NCBI RefSeq assembly: GCF_013240295.1
Contig: NZ_JABETK010000005.1
Coordinates: 124,001 to 188,000, forward strand
Length of the DNA: 64,000 nucleotides
From: Neoaquamicrobium sediminum
GTDB taxonomy: Bacteria > Pseudomonadota > Alphaproteobacteria > Rhizobiales > Rhizobiaceae
Reading direction: 5' to 3'
The notes below the pieces were generated by a model that had not been told where the DNA came from, did not search any database, and saw only the letters and a program-made list of their open reading frames with translations. This document shows, one piece after another, positions 30,200 to 38,741 of the stretch. The translations under genes were made by a program, and so were the position numbers. Numbering within the stretch: the stretch's first letter is position 1; each line of letters opens with the position of its first letter.

Positions 30200-30597
30200 C
30201 GCCGGATCTCGCAACTCAGCAGCTCAGGAAAGTACCGTTCTTCCAGTTTCTCGACTTCATGATCACCGAGCTTGCTGAAACGCATGCGGCCGCGACGATG
30301 CCGTTCGCCGAACGACTGATCGGAAATCCGATCATGGAATACTACCATGGCGGAATCATCGCGAGCTTCATGGAGGCGGTCGCCGCGATCAGCGTAAGCC
30401 ATGGTCCCGATCTGCAGCCACCCAAGCCGATCAATCTGACGGTTGACTACTTGCGCCCGGCGGTCAAAGGGGCCCTGATGGCCGAAGCCACAGTGACGCG
30501 GAAGGGCAAGCGCATGGCAAGCGTGCGGACGGCCTGTTGGCAGGATGACGCCTCCCGGCCGGTGGCCGAAGGGTTGTATCATTTTCTATTGGTCTGA
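30196..30597 (+). CDS. PaaI-type hotdog thioesterase 2
   Basis: 133 residues with YYHGGIIASFMEAVAAISVS and INLTVDYLRPAVKGALMAEA, the PaaI hotdog fold. It overlaps the previous thioesterase by four bases, so the two may form a heteromer or act on related substrates. Last gene before a convergent tetR-like gene. Confidence 0.85.
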   Translation: MTPDLATQQLRKVPFFQFLDFMITELAETHAAATMPFAERLIGNPIMEYYHGGIIASFMEAVAAISVSHGPDLQPPKPINLTVDYLRPAVKGALMAEATVTRKGKRMASVRTACWQDDASRPVAEGLYHFLLV

Positions 30598-30614
30598 GGC
30601 ATGCTATTCTTCGC

Positions 30615-30639
30615 GCCCCGATTATGTGATCTTCGGGGC
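30615..30639. terminator. Possible bidirectional hairpin between convergent genes
   Basis: GCCCCGA at 30615-30621 pairs with TCGGGGC at 30633-30639 between the convergent thioesterase and fused tetR genes. It overlaps the regulator stop and lacks a strong T run, so it is only a weak terminator candidate. Confidence 0.3.
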
Positions 30640-31929
30640 TGAGCCGTTGGGCGAAATACCGTCCAGCAGCATTTTGATGAGCAGATCCGTGAAAGCTGAA
30701 AGCGTATAGTATCCGCGTTGGTCGCCCTTGCCGGGATCGAACCATTCGACCGTCCAATTCAGCGCGCCCAGCATGGCCTGCCGTAGCGGAACCACCTTGA
30801 TGTCGGAGCGCAAGGCTCCGGCCGTCTGCGCCTCGCGCAACAGCCGATCCCAGACCTTCGCGTATTGGTGTCGAACAGGCCGATGGCGCGAGCGGATCCC
30901 TTCCGGCAGCATCCCATAGATGCGGATGTTGGCGGAGGTAAACTCGCTGACACGGAACAAATATGCCATGTGCGTCGCGATTGCCGTCGCGATCCGGTTT
31001 CTATGATCTTCCTTGTTCGGCCATATGGCGGCGGCATGGCTGACGCCGTTCAAGAGATCACGCAGGCCCAGGTCGAGCACCTCATCGAGAATTTCCTCCT
31101 TCGAGCCGAAATGGTAGTAGACGCTGCCTGCCTCAAGGCCCGCTTCCGATGCGACACGTCGTATTGTAGCGGCCTTGTAGCCGCTCTCTCGCAAGATTCG
31201 CGCGGCCGTGCGAAGGATTTGATGGCGGGTTCGTTCGGCCTTCCCCGCTGGTTCGAGTCCATCTGTTAGGTCAAGAGATTCGACCGATTTTCTGACCGTT
31301 CCGCCACGTTTGGTGCACATGCCGTCGAGCAGCAGTTTCGACAAGCGTTCCGATAGCAGACTGACCGGATAACGTTCGCTGTCGTACCATTCCGCTGTCC
31401 AGTTCATAGCTCCGAGGATGAACTGGCTGACCAGGGTGACCGAGATGTCACCACGCAGATCGTCCTGATGGTGCTGCAAAAATGATCGCCAGAGCTGCGC
31501 ATAGGCCTCTCGCAAGGGACGATGCGCTCTGCGGCGCTTGTCCGACAGCATAGGGAAGTTCCTGATATTCGCCGAAGTGAAATCACTTTCTTTCAAAAGG
31601 AAACAAAGGTGAGTGTCGACAAGCTGCGCGAACGTTTTCCGGAATGGGTCACCTTCCGCCGCCGACCGTTCGACGATCCCCCGAATTTGCTCGTAGAGTT
31701 GTCTAACCCCAATATCGAGGACCTCGTCCAGGATCTGATCCTTCGAGCCGAAATGATAGTAGATGCTACCGGCTTCCAGGTTCGCCGCCTCGGCGATCCG
31801 CCGCATGGTGGTCGCGTTGTATCCCTCTTTGCTAAATAGCTTCGCCGCCGCCAGGAGGATCGCGCGACGCGTCTGCACCGATTTCCCGTATGGCTCGTCG
31901 CCGGGGCTATGGGGGAGGATTTCTTCCAT
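30622..31929 (-). CDS. Tandem-fused TetR regulator (two complete TetR units)
   Basis: 435 residues holding two TetR repressor units. Unit 1 (about 15-205): HTH TMRRIAEAANLEAGSIYYHF, ligand-domain FTSANIRNFPML and MNWTAEWYDSERYP. Unit 2 (about 230-425): HTH TIRRVASEAGLEAGSVYYHF, FTSANIRIYGML and LNWTVEWFDPGKGD. TetR proteins normally work as dimers of one unit; here both are in one chain, linked by about 25 polar residues. The units also resemble the regulator at 12820. Operator copy 6 lies between this gene and the BadH-like gene. An indel hiding a stop in the linker is possible but the frame is clean. Confidence 0.88.
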   Translation of the reverse strand: MEEILPHSPGDEPYGKSVQTRRAILLAAAKLFSKEGYNATTMRRIAEAANLEAGSIYYHFGSKDQILDEVLDIGVRQLYEQIRGIVERSAAEGDPFRKTFAQLVDTHLCFLLKESDFTSANIRNFPMLSDKRRRAHRPLREAYAQLWRSFLQHHQDDLRGDISVTLVSQFILGAMNWTAEWYDSERYPVSLLSERLSKLLLDGMCTKRGGTVRKSVESLDLTDGLEPAGKAERTRHQILRTAARILRESGYKAATIRRVASEAGLEAGSVYYHFGSKEEILDEVLDLGLRDLLNGVSHAAAIWPNKEDHRNRIATAIATHMAYLFRVSEFTSANIRIYGMLPEGIRSRHRPVRHQYAKVWDRLLREAQTAGALRSDIKVVPLRQAMLGALNWTVEWFDPGKGDQRGYYTLSAFTDLLIKMLLDGISPNGSAPKIT

Positions 31930-31975
31930 GGATCTCTCTTTCGACGCTGGACATCAGTTTATCAGTTGAGGTAAT

Positions 31976-31991
31976 TCGAACAAGCGTTAGA
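31976..31991. promoter_or_regulatory. TetR-type operator candidate 6 (TCGAACAAGCGTTAGA)
   Basis: Right arm CGTTAGA perfect; the left arm deviates at one position (G for T). Placed between divergent genes, 47 bases upstream of the fused tetR start and 52 bases upstream of the SDR at 32043, consistent with autoregulation. Confidence 0.6.
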
Positions 31992-32042
31992 ATGCGCGGT
32001 CATTCCACGGTGCCTGCGACACCGGCAAAAGGAGAAACGGGA

Positions 32043-32804
32043 ATGCGCGGACTGAAAGGCAAGAGAGTAATCGTCACGGGTGGCGGAAGCGGAATCGGGC
32101 GGGCGATCTGCACCCGCTTCGCCGAGGAAGGAGCCGAGGTTGCGGTTTTCGACCTCAATGAAGAAGGTGCCCGGCAAACCGTCGGAACGATCGAAGATGC
32201 AGGCGGCAAGGCTCGTGCTTACACCGTCGACATCACCGACCGCAAGGCAGTGGACGCCGCAGTGGCCGAGTTCGAGGCCGGCGGGCCGATCGACGTTCTC
32301 GTTAACAATGCCGGATGGGATGAGATCAAGCCGTTCCTCGAGACCGATCTTGATCTGTGGAAGAAGATCATAGACATCAACCTCTACGGCCCTCTTCATA
32401 TGCATCATGCTGTTCTTCCGGGCATGGTAAGGAATGGGTCCGGCCGCGTCGTGAACATCAGTTCGGATGCGGGCCGCGTCGGCTCCTCGGGCGAGGCGGT
32501 CTATTCGGCCTGCAAAGGTGGCATCATTTCCTTTACCAAGACTGTCGCGCGGGAATTGGCCCGCAAGGGCATTCAGCTCAACGCGGTCGCGCCCGGTCCG
32601 ACAGACACCCCGCTATTCGCAGAAGTCGCCAAGGGCGAAGCCGGAGAGAAGATTGCGGAAGGCCTTAAACGGGCGATCCCCATGAGACGTCTCGCCCAGC
32701 CGACGGACTATCCCGGGATTGTGTGTTTCCTCGCCTCGGACGATGCCGGATTCATAACCGGACAGGTCATTTCCGTATCGGGCGGGCTGTCAATGCACGG
32801 TTGA
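32043..32804 (+). CDS. BadH-like SDR, 2-hydroxycyclohexanecarboxyl-CoA dehydrogenase-type
   Basis: 253 residues from the ATG at 32043, after AAAAGGAG. Rossmann loop GGGSGIGRA, then NNAGWDEIKPF, LHMHHAVLPGMV, SSDAGRVGSSGEAVYSACKG with YxxxK, and GFITGQVISVSGGLSMHG. These segments closely match BadH of benzoate/cyclohexanecarboxylate degradation as I remember it. A role in oxidising a 2-hydroxyacyl or 3-hydroxyacyl-CoA, perhaps alicyclic, is inferred. A terminator follows at 32858. Confidence 0.85.
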   Translation: MRGLKGKRVIVTGGGSGIGRAICTRFAEEGAEVAVFDLNEEGARQTVGTIEDAGGKARAYTVDITDRKAVDAAVAEFEAGGPIDVLVNNAGWDEIKPFLETDLDLWKKIIDINLYGPLHMHHAVLPGMVRNGSGRVVNISSDAGRVGSSGEAVYSACKGGIISFTKTVARELARKGIQLNAVAPGPTDTPLFAEVAKGEAGEKIAEGLKRAIPMRRLAQPTDYPGIVCFLASDDAGFITGQVISVSGGLSMHG

Positions 32805-32857
32805 CAGCCCGGCGGTGCTTTCCGGTTCCAAACGATGTCAAGGTTTCCTCCCCACCT

Positions 32858-32883
32858 GGCCGCATTCAGTGCGGCCCCTTTTT
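32858..32883 (+). terminator. Rho-independent terminator
   Basis: Seven-base stem GGCCGCA/TGCGGCC with loop TTCAG, followed by CCTTTTT. It lies 54 bases downstream of the BadH-like gene and just before the synthetase at 32901, so it separates the two. Confidence 0.82.
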
Positions 32884-32900
32884 AGGTCAGAAGATCCGTA

Positions 32901-34838
32901 ATGTTCGAGGCCGACCAAACCATCAAGGAAACAAGTACGCTCGCGGCATTCATGGACCGTTGTGGCGTTGCGAACTACGAGGAATTGGTCGAACGCGCAG
33001 ACAGTGACCCGGATTGGTTCTGGACGCAGATTCTCGACCTCACCCGCATTCGATTCGCCCGCCCGTACGACCGTCTGCGCGAGATCGGCGACGGACCGGA
33101 GAACATCCGCTGGGGAATCGGCGGCGCACTGAATCTCACCGAAACCTGTCTCGACGCGCACATCGAGAAGGGGCTCGGCGATAAGACAGCGATCGACTGG
33201 GTGGGCGAAGACGGCAGCCGCCAGCAATGGAGCTATTCCCGGCTTGCCGAGGAAGCCGCGCGCGTTGCCTCCGCCCTCTCGGCGCGTGGAGTGAGGCCCA
33301 GCCAGGGCGTCGGCATCTACATGCCGATGATCCCCGAAATCGAGGCCGCGCTTCTGGGCATCGCGCGGCTGGGCGCCGTAGCGGTCCCGCTATTTTCGGG
33401 GTTTGCGCCGCATGCCATCGTCACCCGCCTGAACGACGCCCGTGCCGTTGCCGTGCTGACTGCGGATGCGACGCCCCGGCGGGGCAAGCCGGTCTGGATG
33501 GAAGCCACCCTGGCCGAGGCACTGGCGGAGGTGCCCTCGGTGCATACCGTGTTCAGCCTGCGGCGCTTCGGCGGCCCAGTGGCCGATCCGGCCCGCGATC
33601 TCGACTGGCAGGAAACCGTCGCTAAGGCCGACGCGACGCGGCCGGCGCATCCGGTGGAGACCGACGCACCGCTGCTCATCGCCTACACCTCGGGCACCAC
33701 CGGCAAGCCCAAGGGGGTGGTTCACACGCATTTGGGCGTACAGGCCAAGGCCACGGCCGATTTTCTGCTGTGTCTCGATCTAAAGCCCGATGATCGGCAT
33801 CTTTGGATGACGGACATGGGTTGGGTGATGGGGCCCCTCACGCTGATTTCGGTGCTGCTTGCGGGCGCCACGTTGGTGCTCGCCGAAGGAGCGCCCTCGA
33901 TGCCGGGCGATCCCTTCCGCCTACTGCGGCTGGCCGCCGAGAACAAAGTTACTCATATGGGCGTTGCCCCAACGCTGGTGCGGCAATTCATGACGCAGGA
34001 TCCCGCGCCGCTGCGGGGGTACGATCTTTCCGCACTGCGTATCGTCGCCTCGACCGGAGAGCCCTGGACCGAAGATGCCTGGCTTTGGCACCTGGAGCAT
34101 ATCTGCCGGCACCACGCGGTACCGCTCAACATTTCGGGTGGAACCGAGCTCTTCGGCGCAATTCTTTCCTCGACCGTACTGCACGAGGTGAAGCCGGGTG
34201 GCTTTTCGGGTCAGGCGCTGGGCGTCGGTGCCAAGGTGCTGCGCGTGGACGGCAGCGAGGCTGCGCCGGGCGAGGTCGGCGAATTGGTCGTCACCCGGCC
34301 GCCGATGGGGCTGACGCCGACGATCTGGGGCGACAAAAAGCGCTATCTCGACACCTACTGGTCCACGTTTCCCGGCATCTGGCGCCATGGCGACTGGGCG
34401 CGGCGCGATCCGGACGGCACCTGGTTTATCCTCGGCCGTTCCGATGACACGCTGAACATTGCCGGCAAGCGCATCGGGCCACCGGAGATCGAGGCGGCGC
34501 TGACCGAAACGGGGAAAGTTGTAGATGCAGCGGCGATACCCGTCCCCGACCCCATAAAGGGTACAACGGTGATTTGCATCTGCGTCACGGCGCCCGGTGT
34601 GACGCCCGATGACAGGCTCGTCGAGCAGCTCAAGGACCGCGTCGGCGAGGTGGTTTCGAGGCCCTTCCGCCCGAGCGAGATCCATTTCGTCGAGGCGCTG
34701 CCCAAGACCCGCAGCATGAAGACGATGCGCCGGATCGTGCGCGCCGCCTTCCTGGACGAGGATCCGGGCGACCTCTCCTCGATCAGCAATCCCGAAACGA
34801 TGGAGGCCATCGCGGCCCTGAGAAAGGACAAGCCATGA
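32901..34838 (+). CDS. Acetyl-CoA synthetase-like acyl-CoA synthetase
   Basis: 645 residues, the length of the Acs family. Contains the N-terminal WFWTQILDLT segment, ATP loop YTSGTTGKPKGVVHTH, DMGWVMGP, and the C-terminal TRSMKTMRRIVR, whose lysine corresponds to the catalytic (and acetylatable) lysine of the family; the usual glycine of SGK is methionine. Likely activates a short-chain or branched acid. It is coupled by ATGA to the NmrA-like gene. No regulatory repeat was seen upstream; it follows a terminator. Confidence 0.9.
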   Translation: MFEADQTIKETSTLAAFMDRCGVANYEELVERADSDPDWFWTQILDLTRIRFARPYDRLREIGDGPENIRWGIGGALNLTETCLDAHIEKGLGDKTAIDWVGEDGSRQQWSYSRLAEEAARVASALSARGVRPSQGVGIYMPMIPEIEAALLGIARLGAVAVPLFSGFAPHAIVTRLNDARAVAVLTADATPRRGKPVWMEATLAEALAEVPSVHTVFSLRRFGGPVADPARDLDWQETVAKADATRPAHPVETDAPLLIAYTSGTTGKPKGVVHTHLGVQAKATADFLLCLDLKPDDRHLWMTDMGWVMGPLTLISVLLAGATLVLAEGAPSMPGDPFRLLRLAAENKVTHMGVAPTLVRQFMTQDPAPLRGYDLSALRIVASTGEPWTEDAWLWHLEHICRHHAVPLNISGGTELFGAILSSTVLHEVKPGGFSGQALGVGAKVLRVDGSEAAPGEVGELVVTRPPMGLTPTIWGDKKRYLDTYWSTFPGIWRHGDWARRDPDGTWFILGRSDDTLNIAGKRIGPPEIEAALTETGKVVDAAAIPVPDPIKGTTVICICVTAPGVTPDDRLVEQLKDRVGEVVSRPFRPSEIHFVEALPKTRSMKTMRRIVRAAFLDEDPGDLSSISNPETMEAIAALRKDKP

Positions 34839-35689
34839 TCACGGTCTTCGGAGCCACGGGCACCACCGGCGCGCCACTGGTGGAAGCGCTTCTCACCAGG
34901 GGCGCGAGGCTGCGTGCCGTCACCGGCCAGCCTGCGAAGGCCACGGCGCTGGTGGCGAAGGGTTGCGATGCCGCCGTGGCGGATTTCGGCGACCGCGACG
35001 CTTTGGAACGCGCCTGCCAAGGAGCGGAGAAGGCCTATCTCGTGACGCCGCCGCATCAGGACATGCGCCGCTGGAAGGCCAATGCCATCGTCGCGGCCAA
35101 GGCGGCGGGCGTGCGCCATGTGGTCATGTCCACCGGACTCGGTGCTTCGCCCAGGGCGCGGCTGACCTTCGGGATGTGGCATTCCGAAAGCCAGGAACTG
35201 CTGAAGGACAGCGGCATGGACTGGACCTTGGTTCAGCCCACCTATTTCATGCAAAACCTTCTGTGGCAGGCTGAAAACATCGTCTCCGATGGCGTCTATT
35301 ATGACGATCTGGGTGGGCCGGTGGCGTGGGTCGACGCCCGTGACATCGCCGATGTGGCGGTCGAGGCGCTGCTTGGCGCGGGCCATGCTGGCAAGGCCTA
35401 TGGCCTGACGGGCGCGGAGGCGTTGACCGGCGAGGAGATCGCCTCTCTCCTCAGCGAGGCGACAGGCCGCGCGGTGACATGCGCCTCCTTGCCGCCGAAT
35501 CAGGCCAAGGCGCAGATGATTGCGAACGGCATGCACCCCGACGTCGCCGCCGCCATGGTGGAGTTGGCCTCGCTCGCAGCCAAGGGCTATCTCGCCGGCA
35601 TTGAGACCACGGTCAGCGAGGTGCTCGGCCGCCCGGCGCGCCGCTTCCGCGACTTTGTGGCCGGGAACAGGCATGCCTACGTCGGATAA
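34835..35689 (+). CDS. NmrA-like atypical SDR protein
   Basis: 284 residues with a Rossmann start ITVFGATGTTGAPLVEALL, then GVRHVVMSTGLGASP and FGMWHSESQELLKDSGMDWT. It belongs to the NmrA/NAD(P)H-binding group of unknown substrate. It overlaps the preceding synthetase by four bases and the following AraC gene by 17 bases, suggesting one functional unit. Similar in fold to the qorB-like protein at 17722. Confidence 0.85.
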   Translation: MITVFGATGTTGAPLVEALLTRGARLRAVTGQPAKATALVAKGCDAAVADFGDRDALERACQGAEKAYLVTPPHQDMRRWKANAIVAAKAAGVRHVVMSTGLGASPRARLTFGMWHSESQELLKDSGMDWTLVQPTYFMQNLLWQAENIVSDGVYYDDLGGPVAWVDARDIADVAVEALLGAGHAGKAYGLTGAEALTGEEIASLLSEATGRAVTCASLPPNQAKAQMIANGMHPDVAAAMVELASLAAKGYLAGIETTVSEVLGRPARRFRDFVAGNRHAYVG

Positions 35690-36413
35690 GGCGGCGCCCG
35701 CGCCGCTTTATCTCGAGCTCGCGCCGCCGGCCGGGGCCCCCGCCCAGATCGACCATTTCTTCGTCTACTGCGATTGCGGCCTCTTGTCGGGTCCCGGCAC
35801 CGGCCGCTTCGCCACCGATCTCTTTACGCTTTCCCTGACGCTGCGCGGCGGAGCCGATCGCGGCCCCCGCCCGCGCCTCGACCTCGAACCGCCCCGCCCC
35901 GCCTTCAGCCCGCGCCGCGCGCCCTTCGAGGGCGCGATCGCCGGAATGCGCCTCGACGCCGCGCCCCACCTTCTCCCCTCCGAAGGGAATCTGGACGCGC
36001 TGACCCTTGCTCTTCTGGCAGTGGCGGGGAACGGTGAGGCCTGGGCGCCGCTTGTTGCGGCACTCGACCAGCTCGCCTGCGACCTGACCTTCTCCGGCTG
36101 CCACTCCGCCCCCGCCAGCGCGCGAAGTGAACGGCGTCGCGTCCGCGCGGCCACCGGCATGTCGCGGCGGCGGCTCGCTGCCACCCGGCGTTTCCGGACC
36201 CTGCTGGACGGGCTTGCGGCGCGCGATCAGGCGTTAAGCGAACTGGCGCTCGATGCAGGGTACTACGACCAGTCGCACATGTCGGCCGTCTGCCGCGCCT
36301 TCGCCGACGCCCCACCGGGCGTGCTCCGCCGCCTTGCCCGCGCGCGGCCCTCTGGCCGTTTCTTCCAAGATCAGGGACTCGAAACCCGCCTAAGACTGCT
36401 CATCGATCCCTGA
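35673..36413 (+). CDS. AraC-family transcriptional regulator
   Basis: 246 residues. The C-terminal HTH contains LSELALDAGYYDQSHMSAVC followed by RAFADAPPGVLRR, the second AraC helix-turn-helix. N-terminal domain (LYLELAPPAGAPAQIDHFFV) is a probable sensor. The start ATG at 35673 lies inside the end of the NmrA gene. It probably responds to the NmrA/synthetase substrate; this is inferred from overlap only. Confidence 0.82.
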   Translation: MPTSDKAAPAPLYLELAPPAGAPAQIDHFFVYCDCGLLSGPGTGRFATDLFTLSLTLRGGADRGPRPRLDLEPPRPAFSPRRAPFEGAIAGMRLDAAPHLLPSEGNLDALTLALLAVAGNGEAWAPLVAALDQLACDLTFSGCHSAPASARSERRRVRAATGMSRRRLAATRRFRTLLDGLAARDQALSELALDAGYYDQSHMSAVCRAFADAPPGVLRRLARARPSGRFFQDQGLETRLRLLIDP

Positions 36414-36430
36414 CGAGGAGCAGACAGGCC

Positions 36431-36886
36431 ATGCCCGGTTTCGAGCCGAAGAACCCCGAATTCGACGCACGCGTGCGCGACAGTTTCGGACGCCAGAAGG
36501 TGATGCACACGCTGGGCATCACCATTGCCGACCTGTCGCCCGGACGCATCGTTCTGGAGATGGCGCACAACGACGCGCTGACCCAGCAGCACGGCTTCGT
36601 TCACGCCGGCATCGTCTCGACAGCGCTCGACAGCGCTTGCGGCTACGCCGCCTTCTCGCTGATGCCGGCCGAAGCGGCGGTGCTGACCGTGGAGTTCAAA
36701 ATCAACCTCCTCAACCCAGCCGACGGCGAGTGCTTCCGCTTCCAGGCCGAGGTGGTCAAACCGGGTCGCACCCTCACCATCTGCGAGGCGCGCGCCCATG
36801 CGCTGAAGGGCGGGGCGGAGAAGCTGGTCGCCACGATGACCGGTACGGTGATGGCGCTGTTCGGACGGACGGGTGTCAGCGGATAG
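36431..36886 (+). CDS. PaaI-type hotdog thioesterase 3
   Basis: 151 residues with QQHGFVHAGIVSTALDSACG and LTVEFKINLLNPADGECF, the PaaI hotdog pattern. The 3' end lies inside the left arm of the direct repeat, whose other copy (49954-50365) holds only the C-terminal fragment of a similar thioesterase. Start preceded by GACGAGGAG. Follows the AraC gene. Confidence 0.88.
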   Translation: MPGFEPKNPEFDARVRDSFGRQKVMHTLGITIADLSPGRIVLEMAHNDALTQQHGFVHAGIVSTALDSACGYAAFSLMPAEAAVLTVEFKINLLNPADGECFRFQAEVVKPGRTLTICEARAHALKGGAEKLVATMTGTVMALFGRTGVSG

Positions 36887-37203
36887 GCGCAGTCGAGGCA
36901 GGCCTCAGCTGGCCTCGCGCTCGATCCAGGTCTCCAGGACGTGGCGCTGGATCTTGCCGCTGGTCGAGCGCGGGAAGTCTTCGCAAGCGATGAAGCGGAT
37001 CTCGCGCGGCCGTTTTTAGCCGGCCAGTTGATCGCGGCAAAGCCGCTTCAGCTCGTCGGCGTCAGGGCTGCCGACGTGCCCGTGCCACGGAGGCCACCGG
37101 GCGTTCGCCCCAGCGCAGGTCCCCGGCCTTTACGACGGCGGCATCGATCACCTGCGGATTCGCCAGCAGCACCCGCTCGATCTCGGCCGGATAGACGTTC
37201 TCG
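36791..37203. repeat. Direct repeat, left arm
   Basis: About 410 bases that match 49954-50365 in the same orientation, with a period of about 13.16 kb. Identity is high in the central part (over about 36830-37200) and lower at the thioesterase end. Left arm: complete thioesterase plus truncated ligase. Right arm: truncated thioesterase plus complete ligase. Confidence 0.85.
36905..37203 (-). pseudogene. C-terminal fragment of acyl-CoA ligase (copy of 50068-50365)
   Basis: The minus strand matches the last 100 or so residues of the ligase at 50068, beginning at the same TCA stop position and carrying the WIERE C-terminal tail. It has indels and substitutions (for example GTTTTTAGC for the intact copy's GCTTATAGC) that break the frame, and it ends abruptly at 37203. 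It is a dead remnant. Confidence 0.82.
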
Positions 37204-37559
37204 CCGTCCACGGCGAGAGGCTCTTATGAGGACCCGCCTGGAGTGGCCGAGTTCTCGACTTACGGCTACATAGCCTCGGATTGAAACCCCGGATTTTATC
37301 CGCTCAAACCGCAGTGCGATAGTCGATACCCGAAAGCGCTATTCGGCTGGGCTCCGGGCCGCCAACAGTCTCGCCGAGAGGCGAACATCGATGCGGACTT
37401 CGCAATCCGCTACGGCACCGCATTTTTCGGCAGCGTAAACCGACCGTCGGCTCCGATAATCAATCCGAGCGCCCGCCTGACCCCAGAGATTTGCCGGTCT
37501 CATGACCGCCGCTGGGATGACGCTTGAGGGGCAGCTGCAGCCCCCTGTCAGGCACCGGA
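37204..37559. other. Intergenic region with no gene recognised
   Basis: About 355 bases between the repeat end and the dehydrogenase stop. I saw no reliable coding frame. A weak GGGGC/GCCCC hairpin near 37525-37545 has no T run. This region spans one edge of the proposed 13-kb insertion. Confidence 0.45.
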
Positions 37560-38726
37560 TCAGAACGCACCGACGCCGGTGAGGTTGCGTCCGATCACCA
37601 GCTTCTGGATTTCCGTGGTGCCATCGGGGATCGGCATCACCTTGGCATTGCGGAAGTGCCGTTCTACCGGGAATTCCTTGGTGATCCCATTACCGCCGTG
37701 GATTTGCACCGCCTTCCCGGTGATCTCAACAGACATCTCTGTGGCGTACCACTTTGCCATCGAGGTCTGAGTGTCGCAGCGGACGCCAAGATCAAGAAGC
37801 TTCAACCCGCGCTGGCAGAGAAGCCGAGCAGCGTCGAGCTGGGTGGCCATGTCGGCCAGGTAGCCCTGGATCAACTGATGCCCGGCGATCGGCTTGCCGT
37901 GCTGGTGGCGGTCCTTCGCATAGGTCACCGCGCATTCCAGAGCCGCCTGGCCGATCCCGATGCTGGTGAGGCCTACGAAGACTCGCGCGCTCTCGAACAA
38001 CTTCAGTGTTTGGAAGAGCCCACTGCCCGGCTGGCCCAGCACGTGGTCCGAAGTGGTTTCGGCGCGGTCGAAGAAGAGTTCGCAAGTCGAGGCGCCCACC
38101 AGGCCCAGCTTGCGCAGTTCGCGGCTTTCGTACTTGCCGGCGTCGCGGTCAACGATCACCATCGATATACCGCCGTCCAGATTGCAGACCACGATGGCGA
38201 AATCCGACTGTGCACCGTTCGAGATCCACAACTTTTGACCACTGATGAAGATTTTTTCGCCCTCGCGCGTGCCCCGACACTTCACCTCGCGTACGTTTGA
38301 GCCCACCTCTGGCTCGGAGATGCAGGTGCAGGCGATGCGCTCGCTGCGCAGAAGCGGCTTTAGATAAATCTCCTTCTGCTCGGGGCTGCCCAGAAGGCTG
38401 AGGGCGAAGGCGGCATGGCCCTGGATCAGAACGGCGATCGCCAGGTCGGGCCAGATGCGCGCCAGTTCCTCATACAGAATACCGTAGCTCATCCGGTCCA
38501 TGCCTGCGCCGCCATCTTCCTCGGGGATCAAGCCGCTGATCAGTCCGAACTCCTCGACCTTGGCGAACAAGCCTTTCAGCGTGTCCGCGTCCGGCGGATG
38601 GCCCAGAGCTTCGTATTTCTCCGTCAGCGGGGCGAATTCGGCCTCGGCCATCTTGCGGAAGTTCTCCAGCAACATGCGCTGGTCGTCGGTATAGATTGCC
38701 TGAGCGGCGGCGATCACGTTTTCCAT
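37560..38726 (-). CDS. Acyl-CoA dehydrogenase with aspartate at the usual catalytic position
   Basis: 388 residues. Motifs LIPEEDGGAGMD, CTCISEPEVGSNVRE, GQKLWISNGAQ and DRHQHGKPIAGHQLIQG. At the C-terminus the usual Y-E-G is replaced by IPDGTTEIQKLVIGR; the catalytic glutamate is Asp368. The same change is present in the enzyme at 53745. Likely a specialised dehydrogenase, perhaps for cyclic or branched acyl-CoA. Start preceded by AGGTAGACAACA. Upstream of it lie thiolase and hydratase genes in the same direction. Confidence 0.87.
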   Translation of the reverse strand: MENVIAAAQAIYTDDQRMLLENFRKMAEAEFAPLTEKYEALGHPPDADTLKGLFAKVEEFGLISGLIPEEDGGAGMDRMSYGILYEELARIWPDLAIAVLIQGHAAFALSLLGSPEQKEIYLKPLLRSERIACTCISEPEVGSNVREVKCRGTREGEKIFISGQKLWISNGAQSDFAIVVCNLDGGISMVIVDRDAGKYESRELRKLGLVGASTCELFFDRAETTSDHVLGQPGSGLFQTLKLFESARVFVGLTSIGIGQAALECAVTYAKDRHQHGKPIAGHQLIQGYLADMATQLDAARLLCQRGLKLLDLGVRCDTQTSMAKWYATEMSVEITGKAVQIHGGNGITKEFPVERHFRNAKVMPIPDGTTEIQKLVIGRNLTGVGAF

Positions 38727-38741
38727 TGTTGTCTACCTGTG

